Shown here one piece after another: positions 16,885-28,219 of a DNA stretch of 64,000 bases. Position 1 is the first letter of the stretch, and every line of letters starts with the position of its first letter. Position numbers and translations under genes: made by a program. Source of the DNA: Microbacterium sp. Root553 (GTDB lineage: Bacteria > Actinomycetota > Actinomycetes > Actinomycetales > Microbacteriaceae); the NCBI RefSeq assembly GCF_001426995.1, contig NZ_LMFY01000001.1, forward strand, positions 62,001 to 126,000, read 5' to 3'. The notes beneath the pieces were generated by a model, which was given only the letters and a program-made list of their open reading frames with translations, was not told the origin of the DNA and searched no databases.

Positions 16885-18378
16885 GTGACCGATCTGATCT
16901 CAGCTCAGGATGCGAAGACCGAGAAGCTGAACGAGACGACGGATGCCGTCGTCGCACAGGATTCCGACGCGCCCACCGCCGCCCTTCCGCCGCAGAGCGG
17001 TGATCCCGAGGTCGCCTGGGCCCCCATCGAGCCCGCGCCCAAGAAGAAGCGTCTCGGTCTGTGGATCGGGCTGGGCGCAGGAGCGGTCGTCCTCGCCGCG
17101 GGCGCCGCATCGATGATCCTCATCGCTCCGGGAACCACCGTCGCCGGCATCCCCGTCGGCTGGCTCACGCCCGGCGCCGCCGCCGACGCGATCGACGCGC
17201 ACGTCGCCGAGACCGAGGTCACGCTCACCGGAGCAGGCGACGATGTCGTGCTCACCGGGGCCGACCTCGGCGCCTCGATCGATGCCGGAGCACTCGCCGA
17301 CAAGGCGTTCGCGGAGCATCCGCTCTGGAATCTCGGCGCATGGATGGGCGACCCCATCGCGGGCGAGATCACCCTCGACCCCTCGGCCGCGGACTCCGCG
17401 TTGCGCTCGGCCGTCCCCGCCAGCTACGAGGATCCGACCGATGCCGGCGTGGTCTTCGACGCGGCCACCGCCGCCTACACGGTCACCCCGTCGGTCTCCG
17501 GAACGGCCGTCGACATCGACGGTCTCACCGCGGCCATCGTCGACACCGTCGCCGACGGCGGCAAGAGCCTCGAGTTCTCCGGCGCGCCCGTCGAGGCGGC
17601 GGCCGCCGTCACCGATGACGACGCGACGACGCTGATGACCTCGTTGAACGGGATGCTCGGCACGATCGGCTTCTACGTCGGCGAAGAGCGCACGGTCCCC
17701 GTCGACCCCGCCACCGCCGCGAGCTGGTTCTCGGTCGTCGACGACGACGGATCCCTCCGTGTGGTCGCCGACGAGGCGGTCATCCAGACCACGATCGACT
17801 CCCTCGCCGGCGCCGTCGACCGCGCGCCCGTCAACGCGACCAACATCGTGAACTCCTCGGGTGAGGTGCTCCGCACCGAGACCGCGGGCGTCAACGGCCG
17901 TGCGCTGGGTGACACCTCGAACCTCGCGTCCGAGGTCGCCGACAAGCTGGAAGCCGCCGACGGCGTCGTCCCGCTCGCGGTCACCGAGACTCCGTTCGAG
18001 TCGGTCAACCTCGTTCGCAAGATCGACGTCGACCTCGGATCCCAGACCGCGACCCTCATCGAGAACGGCGCGGTCGTGCGCTCCTGGGCGATCTCGTCCG
18101 GCAAGGCCGCCACGCCCACCGACACCGGCAACTTCACGGTCTACGCGCACGTGCGCATGCAGACGATGAAGAGCCGCGAGCCCGACGGCTCGATCACCGA
18201 GACGCCGAACGTGCCGTGGGTCACATACTTCAACGGCGACGAGGGCTTCCACGGCACCTACTGGCACAACGCCTTCGGCTCGCCCCGCAGCCACGGCTGC
18301 GTGAACATGCCGATCGATGTCGCCAAGTTCGTCTACGAGTGGTCGCCCGTCGGCCTCGAGGTGTCGGTCCACAACTGA
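16885..18378 (+). CDS. L,D-transpeptidase (YkuD) with N-terminal membrane anchor
   Basis: 497 residues from GTG 16885, eight bases after a G-rich ribosome site; ATG 16879 and GTG 16876 are alternatives. Residues 1-56 are cytoplasmic and acidic, one membrane helix at about 57-80 follows (LGLWIGLGAGAVVLAAGAASMIL), then repeated peptidoglycan-binding-type domains (about 90-340) and a YkuD domain at the C-terminus with HGTYWHNAFGSPRSHGCVNM, catalytic Cys near 472. It would form 3-3 cross-links or attach proteins to peptidoglycan outside the membrane. It stands alone, with icd convergent. Confidence 0.92.
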   Translation: MTDLISAQDAKTEKLNETTDAVVAQDSDAPTAALPPQSGDPEVAWAPIEPAPKKKRLGLWIGLGAGAVVLAAGAASMILIAPGTTVAGIPVGWLTPGAAADAIDAHVAETEVTLTGAGDDVVLTGADLGASIDAGALADKAFAEHPLWNLGAWMGDPIAGEITLDPSAADSALRSAVPASYEDPTDAGVVFDAATAAYTVTPSVSGTAVDIDGLTAAIVDTVADGGKSLEFSGAPVEAAAAVTDDDATTLMTSLNGMLGTIGFYVGEERTVPVDPATAASWFSVVDDDGSLRVVADEAVIQTTIDSLAGAVDRAPVNATNIVNSSGEVLRTETAGVNGRALGDTSNLASEVADKLEAADGVVPLAVTETPFESVNLVRKIDVDLGSQTATLIENGAVVRSWAISSGKAATPTDTGNFTVYAHVRMQTMKSREPDGSITETPNVPWVTYFNGDEGFHGTYWHNAFGSPRSHGCVNMPIDVAKFVYEWSPVGLEVSVHN

Positions 18379-18426
18379 TCACCGCCGCCTCCTCGGTTCC
18401 GCCTGCGGCCCGAGAAGGAAAGGCGA

Positions 18427-18458
18427 AGGGGGCCGGATGCTCGCGCATCCGGCCCCCT
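18427..18458. terminator. Bidirectional hairpin between the L,D-transpeptidase gene and icd
   Basis: A perfect 14-bp stem (18427-18440 with 18445-18458) with loop TCGC lies between two convergent genes and would serve both. Confidence 0.85.
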
Positions 18459-18473
18459 CTTCCGTGTCGTCTG

Positions 18474-20693
<2,220 letters not shown>

Positions 20694-20857
20694 CAGGAGG
20701 TTCTCCGTTCGCGAGGGCATATTTGTCTCGATACCAAGATACCTGAGCGGCCCATCCGGCGTGGGCGCGGAGCCGCCCGCACCGCCTCGCGCGGGGGCTC
20801 GCACCCAGGGTCGTGACCAAAACTCGGGGTTTGCGGGCACGATGTCGCCCGAGGCGT

Positions 20858-20863
20858 TAGCCT
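20858..20863 (+). promoter_or_regulatory. -10 box TAGCCT of a leaderless promoter
   Basis: TAGCCT, then six bases GTGACT, then ATG at 20870. This sets the GNAT start and rules against the in-frame GTG at 20864. Confidence 0.6.
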
Positions 20864-20869
20864 GTGACT

Positions 20870-21328
20870 ATGTCCGAACTGCGCATGGTCGAACTCTCCG
20901 CCGCGACGATCGTCGCCGTGAACAACCTGTCGCTCAAGCCCGGGCAGGAGCAGTTCCTCGCTCCGGTGTCCTACGGCATCGCGGCGACCGTCATCGATCC
21001 GCAGACCTCCTGGCAGCGAGTCGTCCTCGAAGACGATCACGTCGTCGGGTTCGTCAGCGCCAACTTCGACGCCGAGGCGCCCGAGGAGCACTTCCGCTCC
21101 GTGCTGTGGCGCATCAACGTCGATGCAGAGGGCCAGGGCAAGGGCGTCGGCCGCTTCGCCGTCGAGAGCCTGCTCGACGAGGCCAGGACGCGCGGATTCG
21201 ATCACGTCAACGTCATCTACGAAGCCGGCGAAGACGGCCCGGAGGCATTCTTCCTCCGCGTCGGGTTCACCCCGGTCGGTGAGACCGAGTACTCCGAGGT
21301 CATCGCCCAGATCCGCATCGCCTCGTAG
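20870..21328 (+). CDS. GNAT-family N-acetyltransferase
   Basis: 152 residues (MSELRMVELSAATIVAVNNL). The central region has the acetyl-CoA site in WRINVDAEGQGKGVGRFAVESL (Q/RxxGxG/A at about 87-92) and a C-terminal FFLRVGFTPVGE strand usual in GNAT proteins. It probably acetylates a small molecule or peptide amine; the substrate is not evident. Divergent from icd and upstream of the LacI locus. Confidence 0.85.
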   Translation: MSELRMVELSAATIVAVNNLSLKPGQEQFLAPVSYGIAATVIDPQTSWQRVVLEDDHVVGFVSANFDAEAPEEHFRSVLWRINVDAEGQGKGVGRFAVESLLDEARTRGFDHVNVIYEAGEDGPEAFFLRVGFTPVGETEYSEVIAQIRIAS

Positions 21329-21490
21329 GCGGGCGTCGGGGACTCGGGTCTCCTCCCCCTCGAGGGTCGGTCATCCGCCCCTCGGTCCGTCGTGCCCTCC
21401 CGCCCCTCGGCGGCACAGGCATTTGTTGCGATTGCCCACAAAAGCCTTGCGCGCCGGCGAGGTGCGTGTCATCATCGATCCCGAGGCCTC

Positions 21491-21512
21491 TGGCGAAGCG
21501 CTTCGACGATGT
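21491..21512. promoter_or_regulatory. LacI-type operator upstream of its own gene
   Basis: A perfect 12-base palindrome CGAAGCGCTTCG (21494-21505) sits 34 bases before the regulator start. The extended copy CGAAGCGCTTCGACGATG shares CGCTTCGACGATG with the site at 22586, so one regulator likely binds both. Confidence 0.75.
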
Positions 21513-21538
21513 GACCTGACGATGATGACGGAGTCCCG

Positions 21539-22552
21539 ATGACGACGATCCACGACGTGGCCGAGGCCGCCGGGGTGTCCATCAGCACCGTCTCCTACGC
21601 CCTCAGCGGCAAGCGGCCCGTCTCCGAGAAGACCCGTCGGCGCATCGAGGACACGGTGCGGTCCCTCGGCTACGAGCCGGATGCCGGCGCCAGGATGCTG
21701 GCGGGGCGCCGGACCCACATCTTCGCGCTCACCGAACCGCTGCGTGCCGACACGCACGCGCCCACCCACATGGCGTTCGTGCTGGCGACCACGGTCGCCG
21801 CCCGCCGACGGGGCTACGACATCCTCCTCCTGACCGACGAGCAGGCATCCGAGGGGATGAACAGGGTCGCCGCCAGCAACCTGGTCGATGCCATCCTCGT
21901 GCTCGACGTCGCGCCCGACGACGCACGGGCCGACATCGCCCGCTCGCTGCGCTCCCCCACCGTCTTCATCGGCATCCCGGACGACGCGGACGGGCTGACC
22001 TGCGTCGACCTCGACTTCGAGGCCGCAGGGCACCTCGCGATCGACCGCCTCGCGGATGCCGGTCACACCGCCGCCGTGCTGCTCGGTCAGACCGAGGTCT
22101 CGTACGTGAAGTCGAACTTCCCGCGCCGGCTGCTCCGCGGGGTGCAGGCCCAGGCGACGCGGCGGGGCGTCGCCGTCGAGTGGGCGACCACCGGTGTCAC
22201 GACGACGGATGCGTCGGCCGTGCGCGCGGCGGTCGAGGCCGCCCTCGATCGCGGGATCCGCGCTTTCGTGGTGCACGCGGTCGGCGACGTGCACGAGGCG
22301 CTGCTCGCCGTCATGACCGAGCGCGGGCTGACCGTCGGCACGGACGTGTCGGTGATCTCTGCCGCGGCGTCCTTCGACACCGCGACGCTCCCCGTGCCCG
22401 TGGACACGATCCCCCTGGTGCCGCAGCAGTCGTGCGAGCTCGCGATCGATCTCGCCGTGCAGCGCCTCGAAGACCCGCACGCCCCCGCGCGCATCCACCT
22501 CATCCCTCCCGAATACCTCTCCGCCGGATCGGTCGCTCCCGCCCGGGAGTGA
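21539..22552 (+). CDS. LacI-family transcriptional regulator
   Basis: 337 residues. The N-terminal helix-turn-helix and hinge are clear: MTTIHDVAEAAGVSISTVSYALSGKRPVSEKTRRRIEDTV region over residues 1-60, followed by a periplasmic-binding-protein-like effector domain (FALTEPLRA, DAILVLDV, DLDFEAAGHLAIDRLADAGH). It is expected to repress the adjacent sugar importer and GH31 gene and itself through the matching palindromes at 21494 and 22586, and to release on binding a sugar ligand, possibly an alpha-xyloside-derived sugar. GACGGAG serves as ribosome site. Confidence 0.93.
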   Translation: MTTIHDVAEAAGVSISTVSYALSGKRPVSEKTRRRIEDTVRSLGYEPDAGARMLAGRRTHIFALTEPLRADTHAPTHMAFVLATTVAARRRGYDILLLTDEQASEGMNRVAASNLVDAILVLDVAPDDARADIARSLRSPTVFIGIPDDADGLTCVDLDFEAAGHLAIDRLADAGHTAAVLLGQTEVSYVKSNFPRRLLRGVQAQATRRGVAVEWATTGVTTTDASAVRAAVEAALDRGIRAFVVHAVGDVHEALLAVMTERGLTVGTDVSVISAAASFDTATLPVPVDTIPLVPQQSCELAIDLAVQRLEDPHAPARIHLIPPEYLSAGSVAPARE

Positions 22553-22585
22553 CCCCCTCCGGAGAATCGCGGTCGCGTCGATTTT

Positions 22586-22601
22586 GTCGAAACGCTTCGA
22601 C
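22586..22601. promoter_or_regulatory. LacI-type operator of the sugar importer operon
   Basis: GTCGAA-ACGC-TTCGAC is a dyad centred about 98 bases before the binding-protein start and nearly matches the regulator-gene site, including the flank ACGATG. I could not fix the promoter hexamers around it. Confidence 0.75.
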
Positions 22602-22691
22602 GATGCGATCTCGAGTCGATCACCCACAACTGAACACCCGACCCGATGAAGTGTCCGGCCCTCCGGGGCCACCGAGAAAGGAGTGCCGACG

Positions 22692-23999
22692 ATGGCACGC
22701 AACACCCGCAGGACGAAGACGTTGGCGGCTCTCGCCGCACTCACCGCGACCGGCATCGCACTGAGCGGCTGCACCGCGGGATCCGGCGACGAGGGCGGTG
22801 ACGGACAGACCCTCACGCTCTGGCACTACGAGGGTGCGGACAGCGCGATGGGCAAGGCGTGGGCCGAGGCGATCGCGATCTTCGAGGAGGAGACCGGAGC
22901 CACGGTCGAGTTCGAGGAGAAGTCGTTCGAGCAGATCCAGAAGACGGCCAGCCAGGTGCTCGACACCGACGCCGCGCCCGATCTGATGGAGTTCAACAAG
23001 GGCAACGCGACCGCCGGGTTCCTGGCCTCCACCGGCCTGATCGCCGACATCTCGGACGCCGTCGACGAGTACGGCTGGGACGACAAGCTCGCCCCCTCGC
23101 TGCAGACCACCGCGAAGTACTCCGACGACGGCGTCATGGGAGGCGACACCTGGTTCGGCATCCCGAACTACGGCGAGTTCGTCGGCGTCTACTACAACGA
23201 GGATGCCTTCGCCGCCGCCGGCCTCGAGATCCCCACCACCTACGACGAGTTCGTCGACGTCCTCGACGCGTTCGTCGCACAGGGCGTCACGCCGCTCGCC
23301 GAGGCGGGTGCCGAATACCCCCTCGGCCAGCTCTGGTACCAGCTCGCGTTGAACGCCGGCGATCGCGGCTTCGTCGACGACTACCAGCTGTACAAGGATC
23401 CCGTCGACTGGCAGGGTCCCGAGGTCACCGCGGCGACGGAGACCCTGCAGGAGTACATGGACAAGGGCTACATCGCCTCCGACGTCTCGTCGGTCAAAGC
23501 CGAGGACGCGGGTGTCTCGTTCATCAACGGCACCTCGCCGATCTTCGTGTCGGGGTCATGGTGGTTCGGACGCTTCGTCTCGGAGGCGACCGGCTTCGAC
23601 TGGACGATGACCGCCTTCCCCGGCGCCGACCTGTCGCTCGGATCCTCCGGCAACCTGTGGGTCGTCCCCGAGAACGCATCGAACAAGGAGCTCGCCTACG
23701 AGTTCATCGACATCACGATGCGCCCCGAGATCCAGGCGATCATCGGCAACAACGGCGGCCTCCCGGTCGCGGCCGAACCCGCCGACATCACCGACGAGAA
23801 GAGCGCGGCCCTGATCGAGACGTTCAACGGCGTGCTGGATGCGGACGGGCTGTCCTTCTACCCGGACTGGCCCGCCCCCGGCTTCTACGACGTGATCGTG
23901 CAGGAACTGCAGGGCCTGATCACCGGAGCACAGGATGCCGAGACCACGAACACGAAGCTCGGTGAGCAGTACGACGAAGGCACCTCGGAATTCCGTTGA
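22692..23999 (+). CDS. ABC sugar importer substrate-binding lipoprotein
   Basis: 435 residues with a lipoprotein signal: positively charged start, hydrophobic core and lipobox LSGC (Cys near 31), then a Gly/Asp-rich linker. The mature part is a family 1 extracellular solute-binding fold (TLTLWHYEGADSAMGKAW, EFNKGNATAGFLASTG, WFGIPNYGEFVGVYYNEDAF). AAAGGAG precedes the ATG. First structural gene of the importer operon; two permeases and a GH31 enzyme follow. No ATPase gene is present, so a shared MsiK/UgpC-type ATPase elsewhere is expected. Confidence 0.94.
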   Translation: MARNTRRTKTLAALAALTATGIALSGCTAGSGDEGGDGQTLTLWHYEGADSAMGKAWAEAIAIFEEETGATVEFEEKSFEQIQKTASQVLDTDAAPDLMEFNKGNATAGFLASTGLIADISDAVDEYGWDDKLAPSLQTTAKYSDDGVMGGDTWFGIPNYGEFVGVYYNEDAFAAAGLEIPTTYDEFVDVLDAFVAQGVTPLAEAGAEYPLGQLWYQLALNAGDRGFVDDYQLYKDPVDWQGPEVTAATETLQEYMDKGYIASDVSSVKAEDAGVSFINGTSPIFVSGSWWFGRFVSEATGFDWTMTAFPGADLSLGSSGNLWVVPENASNKELAYEFIDITMRPEIQAIIGNNGGLPVAAEPADITDEKSAALIETFNGVLDADGLSFYPDWPAPGFYDVIVQELQGLITGAQDAETTNTKLGEQYDEGTSEFR

Positions 24000-24057
24000 T
24001 CCGCTCGTGGGGGCGGCGTCCGCGCGGCGTCGCCCCCACACCCTCCTGGAGATGAAC

Positions 24058-25023
24058 ATGTCACTCGCCACCCGTCGCGAGGGCCGCACGAAGCTGCCGC
24101 CCGAGGAGCCGTCGATCCCGCAGCGCCGCGGAGGGACCGGGGCCTACTGGATCTACCTGCTCCCCGGCTTCGCTCTGCTGCTCGTCGTCGTCATCGTCCC
24201 GCTGGTCTGGAACCTCTACCTGACCTTCACGAAGTGGAAGGGAGTGCGCACCCCGGAGTTCATCGGGCTCGAGAACTGGCAGAAGATCCTCACCGACGGC
24301 GATTTCTGGACCTCTTTCACGAACTCGGTGTGGATGATCATCGCGATGGTCGTCGTTCCGACGATCGTGGGCCTGATCGTCGCCGCGCTGCTGTTCGACG
24401 TCGTCGGTCGCAAGTTCGGCGGCAGGGTCGGCAGCTTCCTGCGTGCCACGTACTACCTCCCCCAGATCCTGCCGATCGCCGTCGCGGGCATCGTGATCGG
24501 CTGGATCGTGCGACCGGGCGGTGACGGCGCGCTCAACCAGATCCTGGGGGCGCTCGGCCTCCCGGCCTACGACTGGCTCGGTCAGATGCCCTCCGCCCTG
24601 ATCGTGCTGATGGTCGTGATGGTGTGGGTGCAGCTCGGCTACCCCGTCGTGGTCTTCATGGCCGCCCTGCAGCGCGTCGATCCCGAACTGTACGAGGCGG
24701 CGGAGCTCGACGGCGCCAACTGGCTGCAGCGCTTCACCTCGATCACCGCCAGCATCATCCGCCCGGAGATCTTCGTGGTCACCCTGACCTGCACCATCGC
24801 CGCGCTGAAGGTCTTCGGTCCGGTCTACATCATCACGAGAGGCGGACCCGCGGGTGCGACCCTCGTGCCCGCGTACTACGCGTACCAGGAGTTCTTCACC
24901 AAGCGGAACGTGGGCTACGGAGCGACCATCGCCACCGTTCTCACCATCGTCGTGGTCATCGTGTCGATCATCTTCATCCGCGTGCAGAACTCCCTCGAGC
25001 GCAAGGAAAGGGCGGGTCTGTGA
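24058..25023 (+). CDS. ABC sugar importer permease, MalF type
   Basis: 321 residues with six hydrophobic helices; the first (about 30-52) is IYLLPGFALLLVVVIVPLVW. The inner-membrane EAA loop appears as YEAAELDGANWLQRFTSITAS, the docking site for the ATPase. ATG 24058 has GGAG six bases upstream; ATG 24052 is an alternative. Its stop overlaps the next permease start (TGATG). Confidence 0.94.
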   Translation: MSLATRREGRTKLPPEEPSIPQRRGGTGAYWIYLLPGFALLLVVVIVPLVWNLYLTFTKWKGVRTPEFIGLENWQKILTDGDFWTSFTNSVWMIIAMVVVPTIVGLIVAALLFDVVGRKFGGRVGSFLRATYYLPQILPIAVAGIVIGWIVRPGGDGALNQILGALGLPAYDWLGQMPSALIVLMVVMVWVQLGYPVVVFMAALQRVDPELYEAAELDGANWLQRFTSITASIIRPEIFVVTLTCTIAALKVFGPVYIITRGGPAGATLVPAYYAYQEFFTKRNVGYGATIATVLTIVVVIVSIIFIRVQNSLERKERAGL

Positions 25024-25910
25024 TGCACGCCACCACTGCCATCGTCACCGGGACGCCGGGCAAGGCCCGCCCCCGCGGGGGCATGACGAAGAAGCGTCCG
25101 GTCGACTGGCTGCTGCTCGCCCTCGTCGTCGTGGGAGCGGTGCTGGTCATCGCGCCGTTCTACCTCGTGCTCGTCAACTCGTTCAAGTCGCCCGTCGACT
25201 ACGCGACCTCCGGTCCGCTCGCCCTCCCCGAGGCCCTCGACTTCGGCGGCATCATCAAGTTCTGGGAGCGGGTGAACTTTCCCGAGAAGGTGTGGAACTC
25301 GATCCTCATCGCCGGCGTCGTCTCGGTGCTCGCGGTGGTGATCTCGATGCTGAACGCGTTCGCGATCGGCATCGGCCGCATCCGCGGCCGCAGCTGGATC
25401 GTGCTGCTGTTCCTGATGGCCAACCTCCTGCCGCAGGAGGCGCTGCTCTACCCGCTCTACTTCATGTTCAAATCGGTCGGGCTGTACGACAACGTGTGGG
25501 CGGTGATCATCGTCTTCACCGTCATCCAGGCGGCGTTCGGCACGTATCTGCTCTCGTCCGTCTACGGCACGTTCCCGAAGGAGATCCTCGAGGCCGCGTC
25601 GCTCGACGGCGCCAGCCGCTGGCAGATCCTCTGGCGCGTGGTCTTCCCGATCAGCCGGCCGACCCTGTCGGTGCTGCTCATCTTCTTCTTCATCTGGACG
25701 TGGAACGAGTTCCTCATCCCGCTGACCTTCCTCGCCTCGAATGCGAACCAGACGGTCCCGGTCGCGATCAGCGTGCTGCAGGGCGACCGGCTGATGGACG
25801 TGACCACCACGAGCGCCTCGGCGCTGCTGGGCATCATCCCCACGCTCATCTTCTTCCTCATCTTCCAGCGCACCCTCACGCGCGGCATCACGGCAGGAGC
25901 AGTCAAGTAA
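25023..25910 (+). CDS. ABC sugar importer permease, MalG type
   Basis: 295 residues with six hydrophobic segments; the first is about 27-50. The EAA loop reads LEAASLDGASRWQILWRVVFP, followed by a conserved WTWNEFLIPLTFL segment. It pairs with the MalF-type permease upstream. Its stop codon shares a base with the ATG of the GH31 gene (TAATG), consistent with translational coupling through the whole operon. Confidence 0.94.
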   Translation: MHATTAIVTGTPGKARPRGGMTKKRPVDWLLLALVVVGAVLVIAPFYLVLVNSFKSPVDYATSGPLALPEALDFGGIIKFWERVNFPEKVWNSILIAGVVSVLAVVISMLNAFAIGIGRIRGRSWIVLLFLMANLLPQEALLYPLYFMFKSVGLYDNVWAVIIVFTVIQAAFGTYLLSSVYGTFPKEILEAASLDGASRWQILWRVVFPISRPTLSVLLIFFFIWTWNEFLIPLTFLASNANQTVPVAISVLQGDRLMDVTTTSASALLGIIPTLIFFLIFQRTLTRGITAGAVK

Positions 25911-28144
25911 TGAAGTTCACCGACGGGTTCTGGCAGCTGCGACCGGGTGTCACGGCGCTCTACGCCCAGCAGGCCTACGACATCGCCGAGACGGAGGACA
26001 CGCCGGACGGCGCCGGCCTCGTCATCACCGCCCCCACCAGGGTGATCGCCGGCCGTGGCGACACGCTCAACCGCCCGGTGCTGACGACCACGCTCTCCTC
26101 TCCGGCGGAGGGCGTGATCCGGGTGCGGATCGCTCACCACGAGGGCGGCCTGCGACACGAGGGCTTCCGGCTCCCCGGCGCCGGATCGGGGCACGCGACG
26201 CGCGACATCACCGCCGAGGGCGGCGTGCTCGATGCCGGCGCCCTCATCGCCCGGGTCTCTGCCGGCGCCCCCTGGGATCTCTCGTTCGAGGTCGAGGGCC
26301 GTCGGGTCACCGGCAGTGGCCACAAGTCGCAGGGATACATCCGGCTCGCGCACGACGCCCAGGTCGATCCCGGCATCGTCGACAACGCGCGTCAGGGCGG
26401 GTCCGCCCCCCGAGACTCGGTGTTCGTGCACGAACAGCTCGACCTGGGGGTCGGCGAGCTCGTCTACGGCCTCGGCGAGCGGTTCGGGCCGCTGGTCAAG
26501 AACGGCCAGTCCGTCGACGTCTGGAACGCCGACGGCGGGACCTCCAGCGAGCAGGCCTACAAGAGCATCCCGTTCCACCTGTCGAACCGCGGATACGGGG
26601 TGCTGGTGAACGACTCCGGCCACGTCTCGTACGAGATCGGCTCGGAGTCGGTCGAGCGGGTGCAGTTCTCGGTCCCCGGCGAGGTGCTCGAGTACTTCGT
26701 GATCGCCGGCCCCACCCCGAAGGCCGTGATCGCCAGGTACACGGCGCTGACCGGCAGACCTCCCGTGGTGCCCGCCTGGTCGTACGGTCTGTGGCTCTCG
26801 ACGAGCTTCACCACCGACTACGACGAGCAGACCGTCAGCGCATTCATCGATGAGATGTCCGCGCGCGACCTGCCGGTGTCGGTGTTCCACTTCGACTGCT
26901 TCTGGATGCGCGAGTTCAACTGGACCGACTTCGTCTGGGACACCAGGGTGTTCCCCGACCCCGAGGGGATGCTGTCGCGACTGCACGCCAAGGACCTCCG
27001 GGTGTGCGTGTGGATCAATCCGTACATCGCCCAGCGCTCACCGCTGTTCCGCGAGGCGGCGGATCAGGGATTCCTTGTCCGCCGCCCGGACGGCTCCGTG
27101 TGGCAGTGGGATCTGTGGCAGGCGGGCATGGGTCTCGTCGACTTCACGAACCCCTCCGCCACCGCCTGGTATCAGGCGCATCTGCGCCGGCTGATCGACC
27201 AAGGGGTGGACTGCTTCAAGACCGACTTCGGCGAGCGCATCCCCACCGAGGTGGTCTGGGCCGACGGCGCGGATCCGTCACGCATGCACAACCTCTACAC
27301 CGACCTCTACAACCGCGCGGTGCACGATGTGCTCGTCGATGCCCGCGGATCGGGCGACGCCGTGCTGTTCGCCCGGTCCGCCACGGCGGGGGGTCAGAGC
27401 ATGCCGGTGCACTGGGGCGGCGATTCCACCTCGACGTATGCCTCGATGGCCGAGACCCTGCGGGGCGGCCTGTCGCTGGCACTGAGCGGGTTCGCGTACT
27501 GGAGCCACGACATCGGCGGATTCGAGGGCACGCCGGATGCCGGCGTCTTCAAGAGATGGACCGCTTTCGGCCTGCTCGGCTCGCACTCGCGATTCCACGG
27601 CTCCAGCTCCTACCGGGTGCCGTGGGCGTTCGACGAGGAGGCCGTCGACGTCACCCGGCGCTTCACCCACCTCAAGATGCAACTCATGCCCTACCTGTAT
27701 CAGCAGGGCATCGACGCCTCGCGGACCGGCCTGCCCGTGATGCGTCCGATGCAGCTGGAGTTCCCCGAGGATCCGGCGGTCGGCTACCTGGACCGGCAGT
27801 ACATGCTCGGCTCGAGCCTGCTCGTCGCACCGGTCTTCTCCGCAGACGGCTCGGTCGAGTTCTACCTGCCGGACGGCGCCTGGACGTCATTGCTGACCGG
27901 CGAGACCGTGCAGGGCGGCGGCTGGCGCCGCGAGGTCCACGGCTTCGACTCGCTGCCGCTGTACGTGCGCCCCGGCACCGTGCTCCCCTGGGGTGCGCGC
28001 GTCGACCGGCCGGACTACGACTACCACGAGGGACTGCGGATGCGGGTGTTCCCCGGCGGGACCGGCACGGCGTCCGTCACGGTCACCTCTCCCGACGGCG
28101 TCGAGGTGACGTACCCGGTGGACCTCGCAGAGGTGACCGGGTGA
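25910..28144 (+). CDS. GH31 glycoside hydrolase, YicI-like alpha-xylosidase
   Basis: 744 residues. The N-terminal beta-sandwich carries VYGLGERFGPLVKNGQ; the barrel has HFDCFWMREFNWTDFVWD, CVWINPYIAQRSPLF and KTDFGERIPTEV with the nucleophile Asp439. The FxxDFVWD and KTDFGE contexts match E. coli YicI, which removes alpha-xylosyl residues from xyloglucan-type oligosaccharides. There is no signal peptide, so it acts on sugar imported by the genes upstream. A general alpha-glucosidase role cannot be excluded. Confidence 0.92.
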   Translation: MKFTDGFWQLRPGVTALYAQQAYDIAETEDTPDGAGLVITAPTRVIAGRGDTLNRPVLTTTLSSPAEGVIRVRIAHHEGGLRHEGFRLPGAGSGHATRDITAEGGVLDAGALIARVSAGAPWDLSFEVEGRRVTGSGHKSQGYIRLAHDAQVDPGIVDNARQGGSAPRDSVFVHEQLDLGVGELVYGLGERFGPLVKNGQSVDVWNADGGTSSEQAYKSIPFHLSNRGYGVLVNDSGHVSYEIGSESVERVQFSVPGEVLEYFVIAGPTPKAVIARYTALTGRPPVVPAWSYGLWLSTSFTTDYDEQTVSAFIDEMSARDLPVSVFHFDCFWMREFNWTDFVWDTRVFPDPEGMLSRLHAKDLRVCVWINPYIAQRSPLFREAADQGFLVRRPDGSVWQWDLWQAGMGLVDFTNPSATAWYQAHLRRLIDQGVDCFKTDFGERIPTEVVWADGADPSRMHNLYTDLYNRAVHDVLVDARGSGDAVLFARSATAGGQSMPVHWGGDSTSTYASMAETLRGGLSLALSGFAYWSHDIGGFEGTPDAGVFKRWTAFGLLGSHSRFHGSSSYRVPWAFDEEAVDVTRRFTHLKMQLMPYLYQQGIDASRTGLPVMRPMQLEFPEDPAVGYLDRQYMLGSSLLVAPVFSADGSVEFYLPDGAWTSLLTGETVQGGGWRREVHGFDSLPLYVRPGTVLPWGARVDRPDYDYHEGLRMRVFPGGTGTASVTVTSPDGVEVTYPVDLAEVTG

Positions 28145-28184
28145 CCCGGTGACCCGGTGACCGGGTGACCGGGTGACCCGCACG
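28137..28184 (+). repeat. Short tandem/palindromic GTGACCCGG repeat after the GH31 gene
   Basis: Immediately around and after the TGA at 28142-28144 a 9-base unit (GGTGACCCG, drifting to GGTGACCGG) occurs five times in a row. The unit is partly self-complementary, so the RNA can fold into alternative hairpins. It may work as the operon terminator. Copy number could be unstable. Confidence 0.7.
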
Positions 28185-28219
28185 GGGCGGCGGCGTCAGC
28201 GCGTGTGGGGGCGACGGCG

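Noticed and set aside
20864..20869. GTG 20864 as the GNAT start.
   Set aside because: It lies inside the six-base spacer of the leaderless promoter that points to ATG 20870.
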